Source of the DNA: Penelope pileata
Lineage: Eukaryota > Chordata > Aves > Galliformes > Cracidae
Direction: 5' to 3'
DNA: 64,000 nt
Assembly (NCBI GenBank): GCA_013396635.1
Contig: WBMW01003950.1
Location: 1,899,308 to 1,963,307 of the forward strand
A program made the position numbers and the translations under genes. Under the pieces are notes generated by a model. The model ran no database searches and was not told the DNA's origin. It was given only the letters and a program-made list of their open reading frames with translations. Shown in pieces: positions 12,679 through 22,704 of the stretch (its first letter is position 1; each line of letters begins with the position of its first letter).

Positions 12679-12712
12679 AAAAAAAAAAAAAAAAAAAAAA
12701 AAAGAAAAAAAA
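12679..12712. repeat. Poly(A) tract
   Basis: Twenty-five As, one G, then eight As. It may be a simple homopolymer or the tail of a retroposed sequence. I did not recognise a parent sequence upstream. Confidence 0.85.
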
Positions 12713-14349
12713 GTCTATGCCCTATGCTGTGTTAATAATTCCTTCCTGTGCCAAGGATTTCATTTTATTACCCTGAGTAATTCCATTTAAGTCAGTGAGG
12801 CTGCTCACAGGAACAAATTAATGGATGTGGAAGAGTGCTTTTATTTTTTTTTTCCACCATCAGAATCACTGTGAAGCTGTAAGTAAAATAGATCATCTGT
12901 ATTTTAACAAATTAACTCAACTGACATTTACTGTAACTAGACAGAATGTAGAGGTTCCTGTGGTGACCCTCTGTTGTGTGTTTGTAACCTGTCTGATGCA
13001 AGTGTAATCAAGATACCAATATTTCAACCTTGGGTGTTCGACCTTCGTAGCTGCCATGCTGCTTGGCCAAATGGAGCAGCTCCTGAAGTGGTGCAAAAAA
13101 GGTGGTGATGAAATGAAGCTGGAGGCTGGGAACAGAGAGGAGGGAGTCCCATACCAGCCAGGAAGCAAAATTAGCTGTAGAAGTCTCACAAACAGAGATG
13201 CATCAATTTTGATCTGCATGAACGGTATTTCTTTTCCTTTAGCCTAAAATACAATTAGTGCTGGTGACCTAAAATATGAAGTTTATATCTGAATGATGAA
13301 CTTTAAGGGTTAGATATTTTAATTCTTTAGTCTAGCTCTTATTGAACCTGTAATCGTTTGTAAAGTACTTTTCATTCATCCAAAGAAGAGATTATTTCTC
13401 CATTAAACTGAGGTGAAATAATGAAGTGAGATTAACCCCAACTGCATGTTCACAAATATTCACTTACACAGGTTTAAAACAAAAACCAAAAAAACAGTTT
13501 CCCAAGCAGGGATAAGACTCATTTTCCACACGTGCAGGTCAGTGCTGACACCTGCTGGCTTTGTTACTGCGTAATTTCATAGTTTCATGTGTTTATTACA
13601 GGTATAAATCATGATTAACTTGCTGTTGCCAGTGTTGTCTGTCTACTCTCTGGCCACCTGCATATCCAGTATTTCGGTATCACAGTTAGGACTGCCTGGA
13701 ACTTGCAGGTGTGTCAACTACACACCAAGTGAGTAAGGACTATGGATTTCATGAAAGAGCACTCTGAAAGGTTCAGTTCAGCACGCAGAGTCACAGGCAC
13801 TAATGCAGCAGCAGACAGAAGTTACGAGCTTATCTATTCATTAGAAAGTGTTTCATTTTATGTTACTGTCTGCACAGGAGTGCATCAAGGACGATCAGTA
13901 CTTATCACATGCATACTTCCAGGCACGCACATGTCTTCTATATTGCCAAAAAGCATTCCTTTTCCATCCTCTTCACCCTTGAAGAATTACTAATAGCAAA
14001 ACACATCCAAAGGCAGTGCTGGAGAATTTCTGGTAGTATAAGTCCTTCAGGTGCACTATACACAGATGGCCATGAAAGTCCTTAAAACACAAAGTGCCAG
14101 GGCAATTTATACCTGAATTGCTATCTAATCCAAAATCACATTGCGCTTCCACCTTGAGCAAAATCAGGCATCAAGGCTGTTTGAAATTTGTCATGGAATT
14201 AAGTTTTCAGACCTCGAGGTGTGTTTTGTGAGGACTCTCACTAAGCTGTTGCCTCAGAGACTTCTTTCTGATGTTTATGTTCGTGTCCCTGCTTTTAAGT
14301 GTTCATGTTGTGGTAATGCATGAGACAGCAATCTCTATTCACTTGCAAT

Positions 14350-14373
14350 TTTATTTATTTATTTATTTATTTT
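14350..14373. repeat. (TTTA)n microsatellite
   Basis: Five to six TTTA units after caattt. It is simple-sequence DNA in the region between the two genes. Confidence 0.85.
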
Positions 14374-15699
14374 AACTTCTGCTATGTTTAGTTGCCTAGA
14401 ATGGATAGTGAAACACAGTTGGATAGGCAAAGCTTTCTACAGTAGCGACCAAGTCCTCAACTTATGTGAATCATTACTTATAGCTTCCTTCAAGTCAAAG
14501 AGATGACATTAATTTATATTTGTGAAGAACATGACTGCCTGAGCCTGTTAAGAAAAATCAAAGGAATAACAATGTGCTGGTGAAGACTTGATTTGTTGGC
14601 ATCTCTGTGTATCTAACAGAAGAATTTGTATTCTCAACACCCCTTCTCCCCCATAAATCTCAATTGACACTTGCTGATTGAATTTTAATGCAATAGACCT
14701 ATTATAATGAACCAATAAAATCGCTTTTTGGCATGCTTCCCTAGGAACCGCAAAGGCTCAGGTAGGGATGCACGTTAGGTAGTTGTATTTGATCAAAGAG
14801 CAGTGAGTGACAGCATCATTTCAAGGTGCAATAAAAGCTGCTCTCTCACATGGACAGCTGCTTGTAAAGTATCATCACCATCAGGATCAAACAAGGTGCC
14901 TGTAGGTCTCTAAATGCCCCCGCTACATGAAATTAAAGCACTTTGAACCTGCACATGGTCTGTTTGGCAAAGGAGAACAAGGAGCTGCATGAGCCAAGAG
15001 GGACCTCTGTAAGCAGCAATGGTGTGCAACTGGCAGCAAAGCCTCTGTGCCATGGAAGAGTGGGGACTGCAAGCCAAACGCTCTAGGAAACTGGCAGGCC
15101 CTGCCCCACCTACAGCTGTAGGATGCAACACAGTTACAGCAAGCCTGGAAAAACCAGCATCTCTCCTCCTCTGGCTGAGGGAACAGGTAGCTTCCAGCAG
15201 CAGTCTGTTATCTCTATATTGCTCTGCCTTTAAGAACCGGGCAGCATTCCCATTTTATGAGTTAAAAACAATTGTATTCAGGCTAATTGCAGCCTTTAGC
15301 TATCTACACTGCACAAGAAAGCATTCCAAAGCCCTGGTGATTGCGGAGCTACCGTCATGTTACATAGTGTTACACTCGTATGCAAATCCTGAAAAGTCTA
15401 GAAAAACGTCACATTCCAATCTGCATGAACTTTTCATATGCTCAGAGGTATGCAAACTCTGCAGTGTGTTGTAGAGGTTGTGCTGCCTTTCCTCAGAAGG
15501 AGGAAGATCACTACAGGGGCCTCGTGGTGGCACTACCAATGGGCTCAGTACTTGCTGAAGGTTGCTGGAAGCTGTGAACTTAGAACTGTTGGAACATCAC
15601 AGTGCCAGCGTCGAGCTGCTTTAAATGCTGTGGCTCTCACCCTCACAAACCTCGCTCAGATCAATCATATCCATGGAGGCACTTTGACTGCCTTACTGG

Positions 15700-15965
15700 T
15701 GATAGGATGAGAGGGAATAGCCTCAGGTTGCACCAGGGGAGGTTCAGGCTGAGTGTTAGGGAAAATCTTCTCCACAGGAGCGGTCAGGCACTGGCACAGG
15801 CTGCCCAGGGACGTGGTGGAGTCACCGTCCCTGGAGGTGTTCAAGAAACATCTGGATGTGGCAGTGAGGGACATGGTTTAGTGGCTGAGTGGGCAGTACT
15901 GGTGGTGGGCGGATGGCTGGCCTAGATGATCTTAGAGATCTTTTCCAGCCTTAACGATTCTGTGA
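15700..15965 (+). mobile_element. CR1 LINE, 3'-end fragment
   Basis: About 265 bp, starting in the degenerate tail of the CR1 reverse-transcriptase ORF (ggttcaggctgagtgttagg, then the aggctgcccaggg block) and running through the 3' UTR (gtgttcaagaaacatctgg, tagatgatcttagagatctt) to the tail cttaacgattctgtga. It is 5'-truncated and diverged, in the same orientation as FRRS1L and TMEM245, and sits about 600 bp upstream of the TMEM245 promoter. Confidence 0.92.
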
Positions 15966-16289
15966 CAACACTAGCTGTCACTTCATGCATGGACACAGGC
16001 GGCTGTGATGCAGAGAATTAGTTCCTCCCTGCTAGCAAAAAAATAAATAAACGATACACAACAGAATATCACAGATGCCAGGTGTAAAACTTCTGGCAGA
16101 ACTGCTTTTTGCAGGGAGCCAATTCCCCAGCAGAAGTGTGGACATTTCCCTGCGAAATAACTTGACGCCAGGGTGGCCTTGGACAGTACACGGTCCCCAG
16201 CTGCTCTGACCCATCCTGCCTTCGCCTTCGCCGTGACAACACAGCTGTCCGGGCACTTTCTGCTTCCAGAGACTGAAGCACTGGGAGCA
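15966..16289. other. Flank between CR1 fragment and CpG island
   Basis: No gene or repeat recognised. Sequence grades from A/T-rich to G/C-rich as the CpG island is approached. Confidence 0.6.
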
Positions 16290-16514
16290 AGGGGAGCTTA
16301 GCGGGGCGGCGAGGGGCTGGGGGCAAGGAGCCCAGAGCCGAGCCCAGGTGTGCTGGGCCGTGCCACGCTCCGGCCCTCGGCACTGCCCCGGGTAACAGTG
16401 CCGCGGAGCTGGGAGGCCTCTGCCAGCCGTTCGCAACACGAGAAGCGAGGGAGGCGAGCCCAGGCCGCGTTCGGGAGGGAGGGGGGGCGCGGCGGCCGGC
16501 TCCTCTGGAGGAAA

Positions 16515-16530
16515 ACTACATTTCCCGGCA
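16515..16530 (+). promoter_or_regulatory. ZNF143/THAP11-type promoter motif
   Basis: actacatttcccggca closely resembles the ACTACAATTCCC-type element bound by ZNF143 and THAP11, common in the proximal promoters of vertebrate housekeeping genes. It usually lies within about 100 bases of the transcription start, which places the TMEM245 start close to here. Confidence 0.6.
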
Positions 16531-16586
16531 CCCCTCCCGCCGGCAGCTCCCGTCCCCGCCCGTGCCCGGGGCCGCGCGGCGGCACT

Positions 16587-16587
16587 N
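16587..16587. other. TMEM245: Single N, probably a collapsed assembly gap in TMEM245 exon 1
   Basis: To the right of this base the frame reads as TMEM245; to the left no TMEM245 coding sequence or start codon is recognisable, and the promoter motif is only about 60 bases away. The N therefore seems to stand for missing G/C-rich sequence that should hold the 5' UTR, the ATG and the N-terminal residues. Confidence 0.65.
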
Positions 16588-16861
16588 GGCGCTGGGCCGC
16601 CGCTGGCTGGGCCGCCTGCAGCGCTCCCGCACGCCCGTGCTGCTGGCCGCGCTGCTGCTGCCCGTCTGCTTCGCCAACTACGGCGTGGAGGCGCTGGGCG
16701 AGCAGGTGCTGCGCCGGCGGCGGCTGCTGCTGCTGCTGGGCGCCGGCGGGCCGCTGCTCTACGGGCTGTACTGCCTGGGCAGCTCGCTGGGCGTGCAGCT
16801 GCTGCTGGCCCAGGCCGCCTGCCTCATCTGCCGGGGGCTGGACTACTTCAGCAGCCAGTGG
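16588..16861 (+). CDS. TMEM245: TMEM245 exon 1 (E1), 3' part
   Basis: Ninety-one codons in frame from 16589 (ALGRRWLGRLQRSRTPVLLA at the start, GLDYFSSQW at the end), closing in phase 0 at donor gtgagc (16862). TMEM245 (formerly C9orf5) is a multi-pass membrane protein whose C-terminal half resembles the AI-2E (autoinducer-2 exporter, TC 2.A.86) family; its function in vertebrates is not established. Two hydrophobic segments are visible: around TPVLLAALLLPVCFANYGVEA and LLLLLGAGGPLLYGLYCLG. The intervening RRRR lies at a membrane boundary. Codon use is extremely G/C-rich because the exon lies in the CpG island. The start codon and N-terminus are not in the sequence. Coordinates include one base of the ambiguous codon next to the N. 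Confidence 0.93.
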
Positions 16862-17228
16862 GTGAGCGGGGCCGGGGCGGGCGGCCGGGGCGCGGCCCGC
16901 CGCCATCTCACTTGTTGCGCGGCGGGGCCGCGGGAGGGCTGTGTCCTTATGGAGTTATTTTATAAGAGGAGGGGCCCAGAAAGTGCCGGGGGCTTGTGCG
17001 TGAGGATGGTGCGGGGAGCAGCAGCTCCGGGGCCGCCTGACCGCTCGGCCGTGCGGAGCGAGGCGAGATTTCCCCGTGGGGAACCCAGGCGAAGCGGCTC
17101 TGAGCAGCTCCCGAGTCACTGCCCGGCGGCAGAAGCGGGGCTGTCCCCGTGTGTCGCTGCCCTTCCTGCAGGGGGAACAGCATGAGGTGCTGTGCCACGG
17201 CCGGAGGCATCGGGCCTCGGCTCCCTGC

Positions 17229-17254
17229 TTGTCTGTCTGTCTGTCTGTCTGTCT
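17229..17254. repeat. (TGTC)n microsatellite
   Basis: About six perfect TGTC/GTCT units in the 3' shoulder of the CpG island, inside intron 1. Likely to vary in length between individuals. Confidence 0.9.
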
Positions 17255-18430
17255 CCTGAAAGCAGCGAACGGGGGGAGTTCGGCTTGGATGTTAAACAGT
17301 AAAGCTGTGTGTGGAACTGGTAAATGTTACTGATGGCGATGGGTGGGTCCTGGGGCAGTGCTTTGCCCTGCGTTTGGCTCGGTGAGCAGGCTGGGGAGCT
17401 CTGCCACAACTCATCTCGCGTGGTGCCTCGTGAAGGTCGGACTGGAAGTGCCAAATAAATACTGCTGCATACCTGAAGTAAATGGCTGTATGGAAGCGGC
17501 ACGCTGCTCCCAGAGAAGTGCCGCTTTCATGTCCATGGGCTGTGCTTCTTTCCAAATACCAACGTCAAGTTGGTATGCGCAGATGCCTTGGTGTCTTTTT
17601 CTAGGCAGGCTTTTAAAGCTGGGCTGTTGTCCGTCAGTATTGCTTTTAAGAACCGTAACAGCAACAAAATCTTTGAGTGGAAAGTGGCATACTGAGATGC
17701 ACAGAAGGGCATTCTGTGATTCTGTACGTGAACCTCCACATCTAAAGTGGAGATGAAACTAAAGACCAGGTTAAACATAGTATGTGGGGAAGAGAGAATC
17801 TGTGAAGAAAATAAAGTTTGCAGGTTTCTGATCTTAGATTCACGTGTGTTTTTTGCATTCTGGTTTTGTTCCTTTGGTGGCTTACAGCTTGTGCAGGCTG
17901 AAATGTCAAACACACCTTTGGAGGTGTACGCCAGAAACAAACACAAACCAAAGCAGTGGTGCACCTACATGTCCTGCTGAAGGGTATTTTGAGCTGCTTC
18001 TGGTATAGATAGGATGGGCTGGAGAATGCTCTGCCTCTTGAAGGTAAAATGAGAAGATGTTCTTGGCTTTGTAAAGTGTTGTCACATGCTGGAAAGTGTC
18101 AGGGAGATGTGTTTGTAGTCTGCTTAGTCTCCAGAAGTGTAAGTAGGACTGACTAGGCAAGACAGGCAGACGTTCTCTTTTTACAAAGAGGCAAGTTAGA
18201 AGTATCTTTTGTTTACCTTCAATGAAGTGATGGAAAAACATGGGCATGACTTGTCAATACCGACAGGAAGTTTTGGTTAGCTGCTGCGTAATTTCCTCGA
18301 TAAGCTTAAGACTTCCCTTTGCATTGGCTCACCTGTTAAACAAATCCAGTCTCGCTGCAGTAAGTAACAGACTTGGCAAAGTCCAGTCCTTTATTCAGAC
18401 TTGTTTAAGTAAGCTGTGATTACGGCTGCC

Positions 18431-18482
18431 GTACCCGTAGCTGTGGCTGTAGCTATAGTTACCCGTAGCTGTGGCCGTAACG
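18431..18482. repeat. 28-bp tandem duplication, CpG-containing
   Basis: tacccgtagctgtggctgta at 18432 recurs as tacccgtagctgtggccgta at 18460, a 28-base period with one difference in 20. Shorter repeats of gctgtggc and gtagct lie inside each unit. It may be the seed of a minisatellite. Confidence 0.75.
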
Positions 18483-21400
18483 CGCTACCTGACGTATGTA
18501 CGTGCTTGCCGCAGACTTGTTGAGCCGTGTCGGATACTTCTGCTTTGTTCTGGTGTTTCCAGTGTGACCTTTATGTTCACTGAAGTGCTCTAAGATTTTA
18601 ATTGGAAAGAAAATAAAAGTTCCCGAAACTTTTCAGACTTGAGTTCCATCGGAAAATGTGGGGTTTATGTCCAGTTGTTCTAACTGTGGACTTCCTTAAG
18701 CAAACCAATAACCAGCTAAGTGAGCTGCCCAGGTGTCTTTCTGAGACACTAGGAGAAAGAAACTCCCATTGGTAAATACCTCAGCTCAGCCTGGCATCAT
18801 CTCTACGTTGTATGTTGTTTTCCTATTCCAGTTTCCTGAGTTTTCCTGTTACTCAGTTTGCATCACCTCAGAACTGCAGTGGAGCAACTTACTTTTATGC
18901 ACACTGCTGAGGAGCTGTGAGCTGGGTCACCTGCTAGCACCTGCTTTCACTTCAGTGAAGCATTTAAGAGCTACTCAGCTTCCCTGTTAGATGGCAGGAC
19001 CACGTTAGGTGGCAGGACCATGTTCGCATGTGTATGGGCTGCTTGTTAGCCACACAGGAATTTTGCATAGTGTAAGTCAGTTTGCTCCATTGTTCTGTTT
19101 GTTACCAAGATCTGAATCCTCCGTGGTTCCTTCCGTACGTTACCGTGCATGAAAATCAGTACTGTTTTTGTTTGTAGATACTCTGTGATAAGCAAAAGTC
19201 ATGGTAGTCTCATTTCTGGCGCTTCCATTTAGCGGCCTGCCAACCCAATTCACATTTCTGTGTTTTGAAATACTTCAGTGGAGACCAATTTAATATAAAA
19301 TATTTTTTTCCCCTCTACAGTAGGGAATACTTTCTTGCTAGGAATTTAATGTATAAATCATTTATTCAAAGTGTAAAAGATGAGCAAATGCCCACTGCAG
19401 TGTGGCAGGTTTTGACTGTGGGAGCAGCATCTGAGTAGCAGCACGCAGTTGCTGGTGGCAGTTTTTACCTTATGAGCTGTGGGTGCCCATGCTCCAGGCA
19501 CACACAGTTCTGTCCTGCAGAGGTGTGCAGTTGTTTTCACTGGGAGCTCTGCACCACCTGGATGGCCCTGCTGCTTGCAGAAAGGAAGAACATACACAGT
19601 TCTCTTCTCCCTTTCTGACTGCCTCCCCTGTTCGGGGGAAGTGAGAGAGTGCCCATCAGAATTTGGCCAAGAGCAGCAACATTTTTAGGGGGTACCAATT
19701 TGGTATTTCCTGTATAACGGTGTTTTTATGGTACCTTCTAAGCCATGATACAGAGACAAAAGTTCTCATTATTTCCAGAACAGAGTGTTCTCCAAATGCA
19801 GGAATAGCATGTGATAATGACATAGAAAACTGTGTCTGGGCACCAGTGTGCTGCAGAGCTTTCTAGTGCTGTTGCGCTCAAATCTGGGAAAGCCATTCAC
19901 AGTGCTGGTGAGTGAAGGTTAAGAGATGTCTGTATTCCTGTCTGGGATTTCTTTGCCACTTCTGCAATTGGGGCTGGGAATCCTGGATTTCACCTTGATA
20001 GCTCCATCCAGTAAGTCCTTGTGAAATATTATATTTGAAGAATAAACCCAGCATCTTAAGCTAGTCTGCAGGCATCGTGTTCCCTTCATCTCCTTTCCCT
20101 TTGTGCTTTACAGCTCCTGCATCTTCTTTGAAGAAGCTCGCAACAGAAATGTAGGAGACTGCTGGGCCTTTTATGTAAAGGATGTGTGCTCTACATGAAT
20201 GTCAGATAGGTATAATAGGGAAGAGGAAACTTTTCCTCTATCTATCTTTTTTTTTTTTTGAAGCAGAGAGAAGTTTGTCCCATAGCAGGCTGGCAATGCC
20301 CTTACATGTTTGTATGCTATACCAATTTCAGCATAGTTGCCCTTGCAGTTTGCACGTCTTCTGAAGCCTGATCTTGGACAGCCACTGTAGTTCTGTAGGA
20401 ACCATCTTGCATCCAGTGCTACACCTAAGGTACGGGAAAATTTTATGTTTTGTGCCAACAGTTCGGACTACTTCAGCCTAACCTTTTACAGCTGCAGTAC
20501 TATACTGGAAATGGTATTGGTTCTATTTATTTATTTTCAGTAGGAGTCAAATGCTTGTATTTATTTAGAAAATGGTTGGTTTATAGGTCCCAGGAGATTA
20601 AATGAATTACACAGCTGCTTGGCATGGACTCTGGAGTTCATCTTCTCAATAAATTAACTCTGATGTGATAATAATTGGCAGAATTCTCCAGGGTGAACTT
20701 GGTTATGGGGCTGTCAGAATCCTTCTCCGATGGCTAGTCTTTCTTCTGTGGTTTCCTGTGAGTTATTGGTGAGGTTCAGAAATGTGTGTGTCTGGTTTTT
20801 GTGCTTGTGTGTAACTGTAGGTCTCTGAAGCTGTTGGCTGCACTGTACCTGGCTGCAGTAGGTACGACTCATTTTATGCTAATGGCTAGCATGCAGTTAG
20901 AGGAGCCAGTCAGTCCTCTCCTCACTGCAGTGCTGGGCCAATCTGGAAATACTGTTTGCTGTGGCCAATACATTGGAGTATTGCCTAAGAAGGTGTAGCA
21001 TGTCTTAGCCTGTCCACTGTCTGCTCCCTGCCAGGGAACGATGAAAGACATCCACTGGGGACAGCACCCTTGTGCGAGCACTAGATGTCAGCAGTCCCTA
21101 AGGAATCCCTTTCAAACTGAGATTCCCAACTGTGCTTCCTGGCAAACATTTTGGGTTGCAGGCATCCATGATCCTTGGCTTCTGTAGTGCTGTTGAGTGT
21201 CACTTGTGGAGGAGAAGAAGTGCCTGTATTTTGCGAAGTTCACCTCCTGGGTGATGTCCCTTCTAGCAAAGGGAAGGGTTAAGTCTGACTATAATGTTGG
21301 TGTAACTATAAATGAGAAGAACACAGTTCTGATTTTTGAGTTGTATGGAATTTCTTTCACGAGTGCTTCAGATAAAAACAAGGGGGAAAAAGAGATTTCT

Positions 21401-22637
21401 AAAACTTGCCTAGCATATTAAAAAAGGCCAACACACGAACAAACAAAAACAAGCCACCACCACCACCAAAATACAGCCAATGAAAAAATGCTGCAGTAGT
21501 CTTTCTGCTGTTCATAACAGTCCTTTCAATATTTGGTGTCATGGCCTATACATCAGGCAGCCAGATCCTGACTGTAAACATGTGCTGCCAAAACCACAGC
21601 GTGGGTTTGTTTTCTCAACTTCGTAGAGATCAGTTTTGTAGAGACTGTGTGTCCTATTTAAAACAGGATGAGGAGGGGCAGGAAAGGACTGGGATGTTTG
21701 TAGTGGTTTTCTTTCCCCACCTTTTCTTTTTCCCTTCCACGCTCACCTCAGTTTTGGGAGAACCTGCCAGGAGGTACCTGTCTGGAGGGTTAGATTTGTG
21801 TGCATGAAGTGCAGCTCTAGGCTCTCAGCTGACACAAGGCTTGAAGTCAAGTGTTTTTTTTGTGTTTATGTATGTTGTTTGAATGCAATAATACTTATTT
21901 GCCTTCCACCTCTGGAAGGAATGATGTTGTGGAACTGTCCAGCAAAATTTTAGCTGTACTCTGTGGAATAAAACTCCTGTAAGAGGCAGAACTTGCTTAG
22001 GTAGAAGATGCATGTCTTGTTAAAGTGGCACCATGAGGCATGTCAAAGGAGCACTGCTCTGTAAGAGGGAGAGGATCCGATGTGTTCTTCTTGTAACTGA
22101 ATCTCGAAAAGTTTGGTTCCTGAATAGCTTCTTCTTAACAGAGATTCTCGTAAGTAACTTTTGTACTGAGATAGGAAAAGTGAACTGTAGTAGGGACATC
22201 CATAGCTGCAGGCAGATTTGTGGTATCTCAGTGTAATGGATTTCCTTGTATTCATGGTATAGGAAATATTGCAGAAGACATTGAAAGTGCTTTTAGCTCG
22301 TGCATGACAGTATAGATTTTGAAGACCAGTTCCTGTCTGGCCCAGAATTCCAATTGTAAATTCCTAACTTGGTCTCTTCAAAAAGCTGAAATCTCGCTGA
22401 ACACCAGGCTTCTGCTTAATCTGGTTTAGTAAGCGTTGTATGTTAAAATCAAAGATATCTGAATGGATATATGTCACTGTTGGGGGTTCTAGCAGCAGAA
22501 CTGGTGCAAGTTCCTATTCCCATGAACATAATACAGGGAATAACCCAGTCAGTCAGGTGTACCCTTGTTTGTGCTTATTTAGAAAAAAAATCATGATGTC
22601 ACTTACTTGCTTATATAATATTTAGAATATACATCCC

Positions 22638-22704
22638 TATCATAGAATGGTTTGGTTTGGAAGGGACATTTAAAGATTGTCCAATCCAACCCCTGAACTC
22701 CCTA
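22638..22704 (-). mobile_element. CR1 LINE, 3'-end fragment, minus strand
   Basis: tatcatagaatggtttggtt, then ggaagggacatttaaagat, then gtccaatccaacccctga is the reverse complement of the CR1 3' end (tail repeat, tccaacc block, tggatgatcttt block). Only about 65 bp is recognisable. It is the only clear CR1 copy in the window opposed to the genes. Confidence 0.85.

Larger units (their letters stand above)
10701..15699. other. Intergenic stretch, second part
   Basis: No recognisable gene. It holds a 25-base A-run at 12679, an AATAAA at 12633, a (TTTA)n microsatellite at 14350, a T-run at about 11577-11588 and general A/T-rich sequence. The 151-codon open frame at 15019-15474 has no family resemblance and no supporting splice or promoter context. 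Confidence 0.6.
16290..17150 (+). promoter_or_regulatory. TMEM245: CpG island and promoter region of TMEM245
   Basis: An abrupt rise in G+C and CpG frequency against the A/T-rich surroundings, centred on the first TMEM245 exon. No obvious TATA box, as is usual for broadly expressed genes with CpG-island promoters. The ZNF143/THAP11-like motif lies inside it, about 70 bases 5' of the N at 16587. The boundaries are judged by eye. Confidence 0.8.

Noticed and set aside
15019..15474. 151-codon open frame upstream of TMEM245
   Set aside because: No recognisable family, no splice partners and no promoter; plausible as a chance frame.
16298..16906. 202-codon open frame on the minus strand over TMEM245 exon 1, plus related frames on both strands
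   Set aside because: Composition shadows of a G/C-rich CpG island, where stop codons are rare; they contain the N and show no domain. The sense frame is the true TMEM245 exon.
17709..17724. CR1-tail-like words attctgtgattctgt in intron 1
   Set aside because: No CR1 3' UTR blocks precede it; too short to assign to the element.
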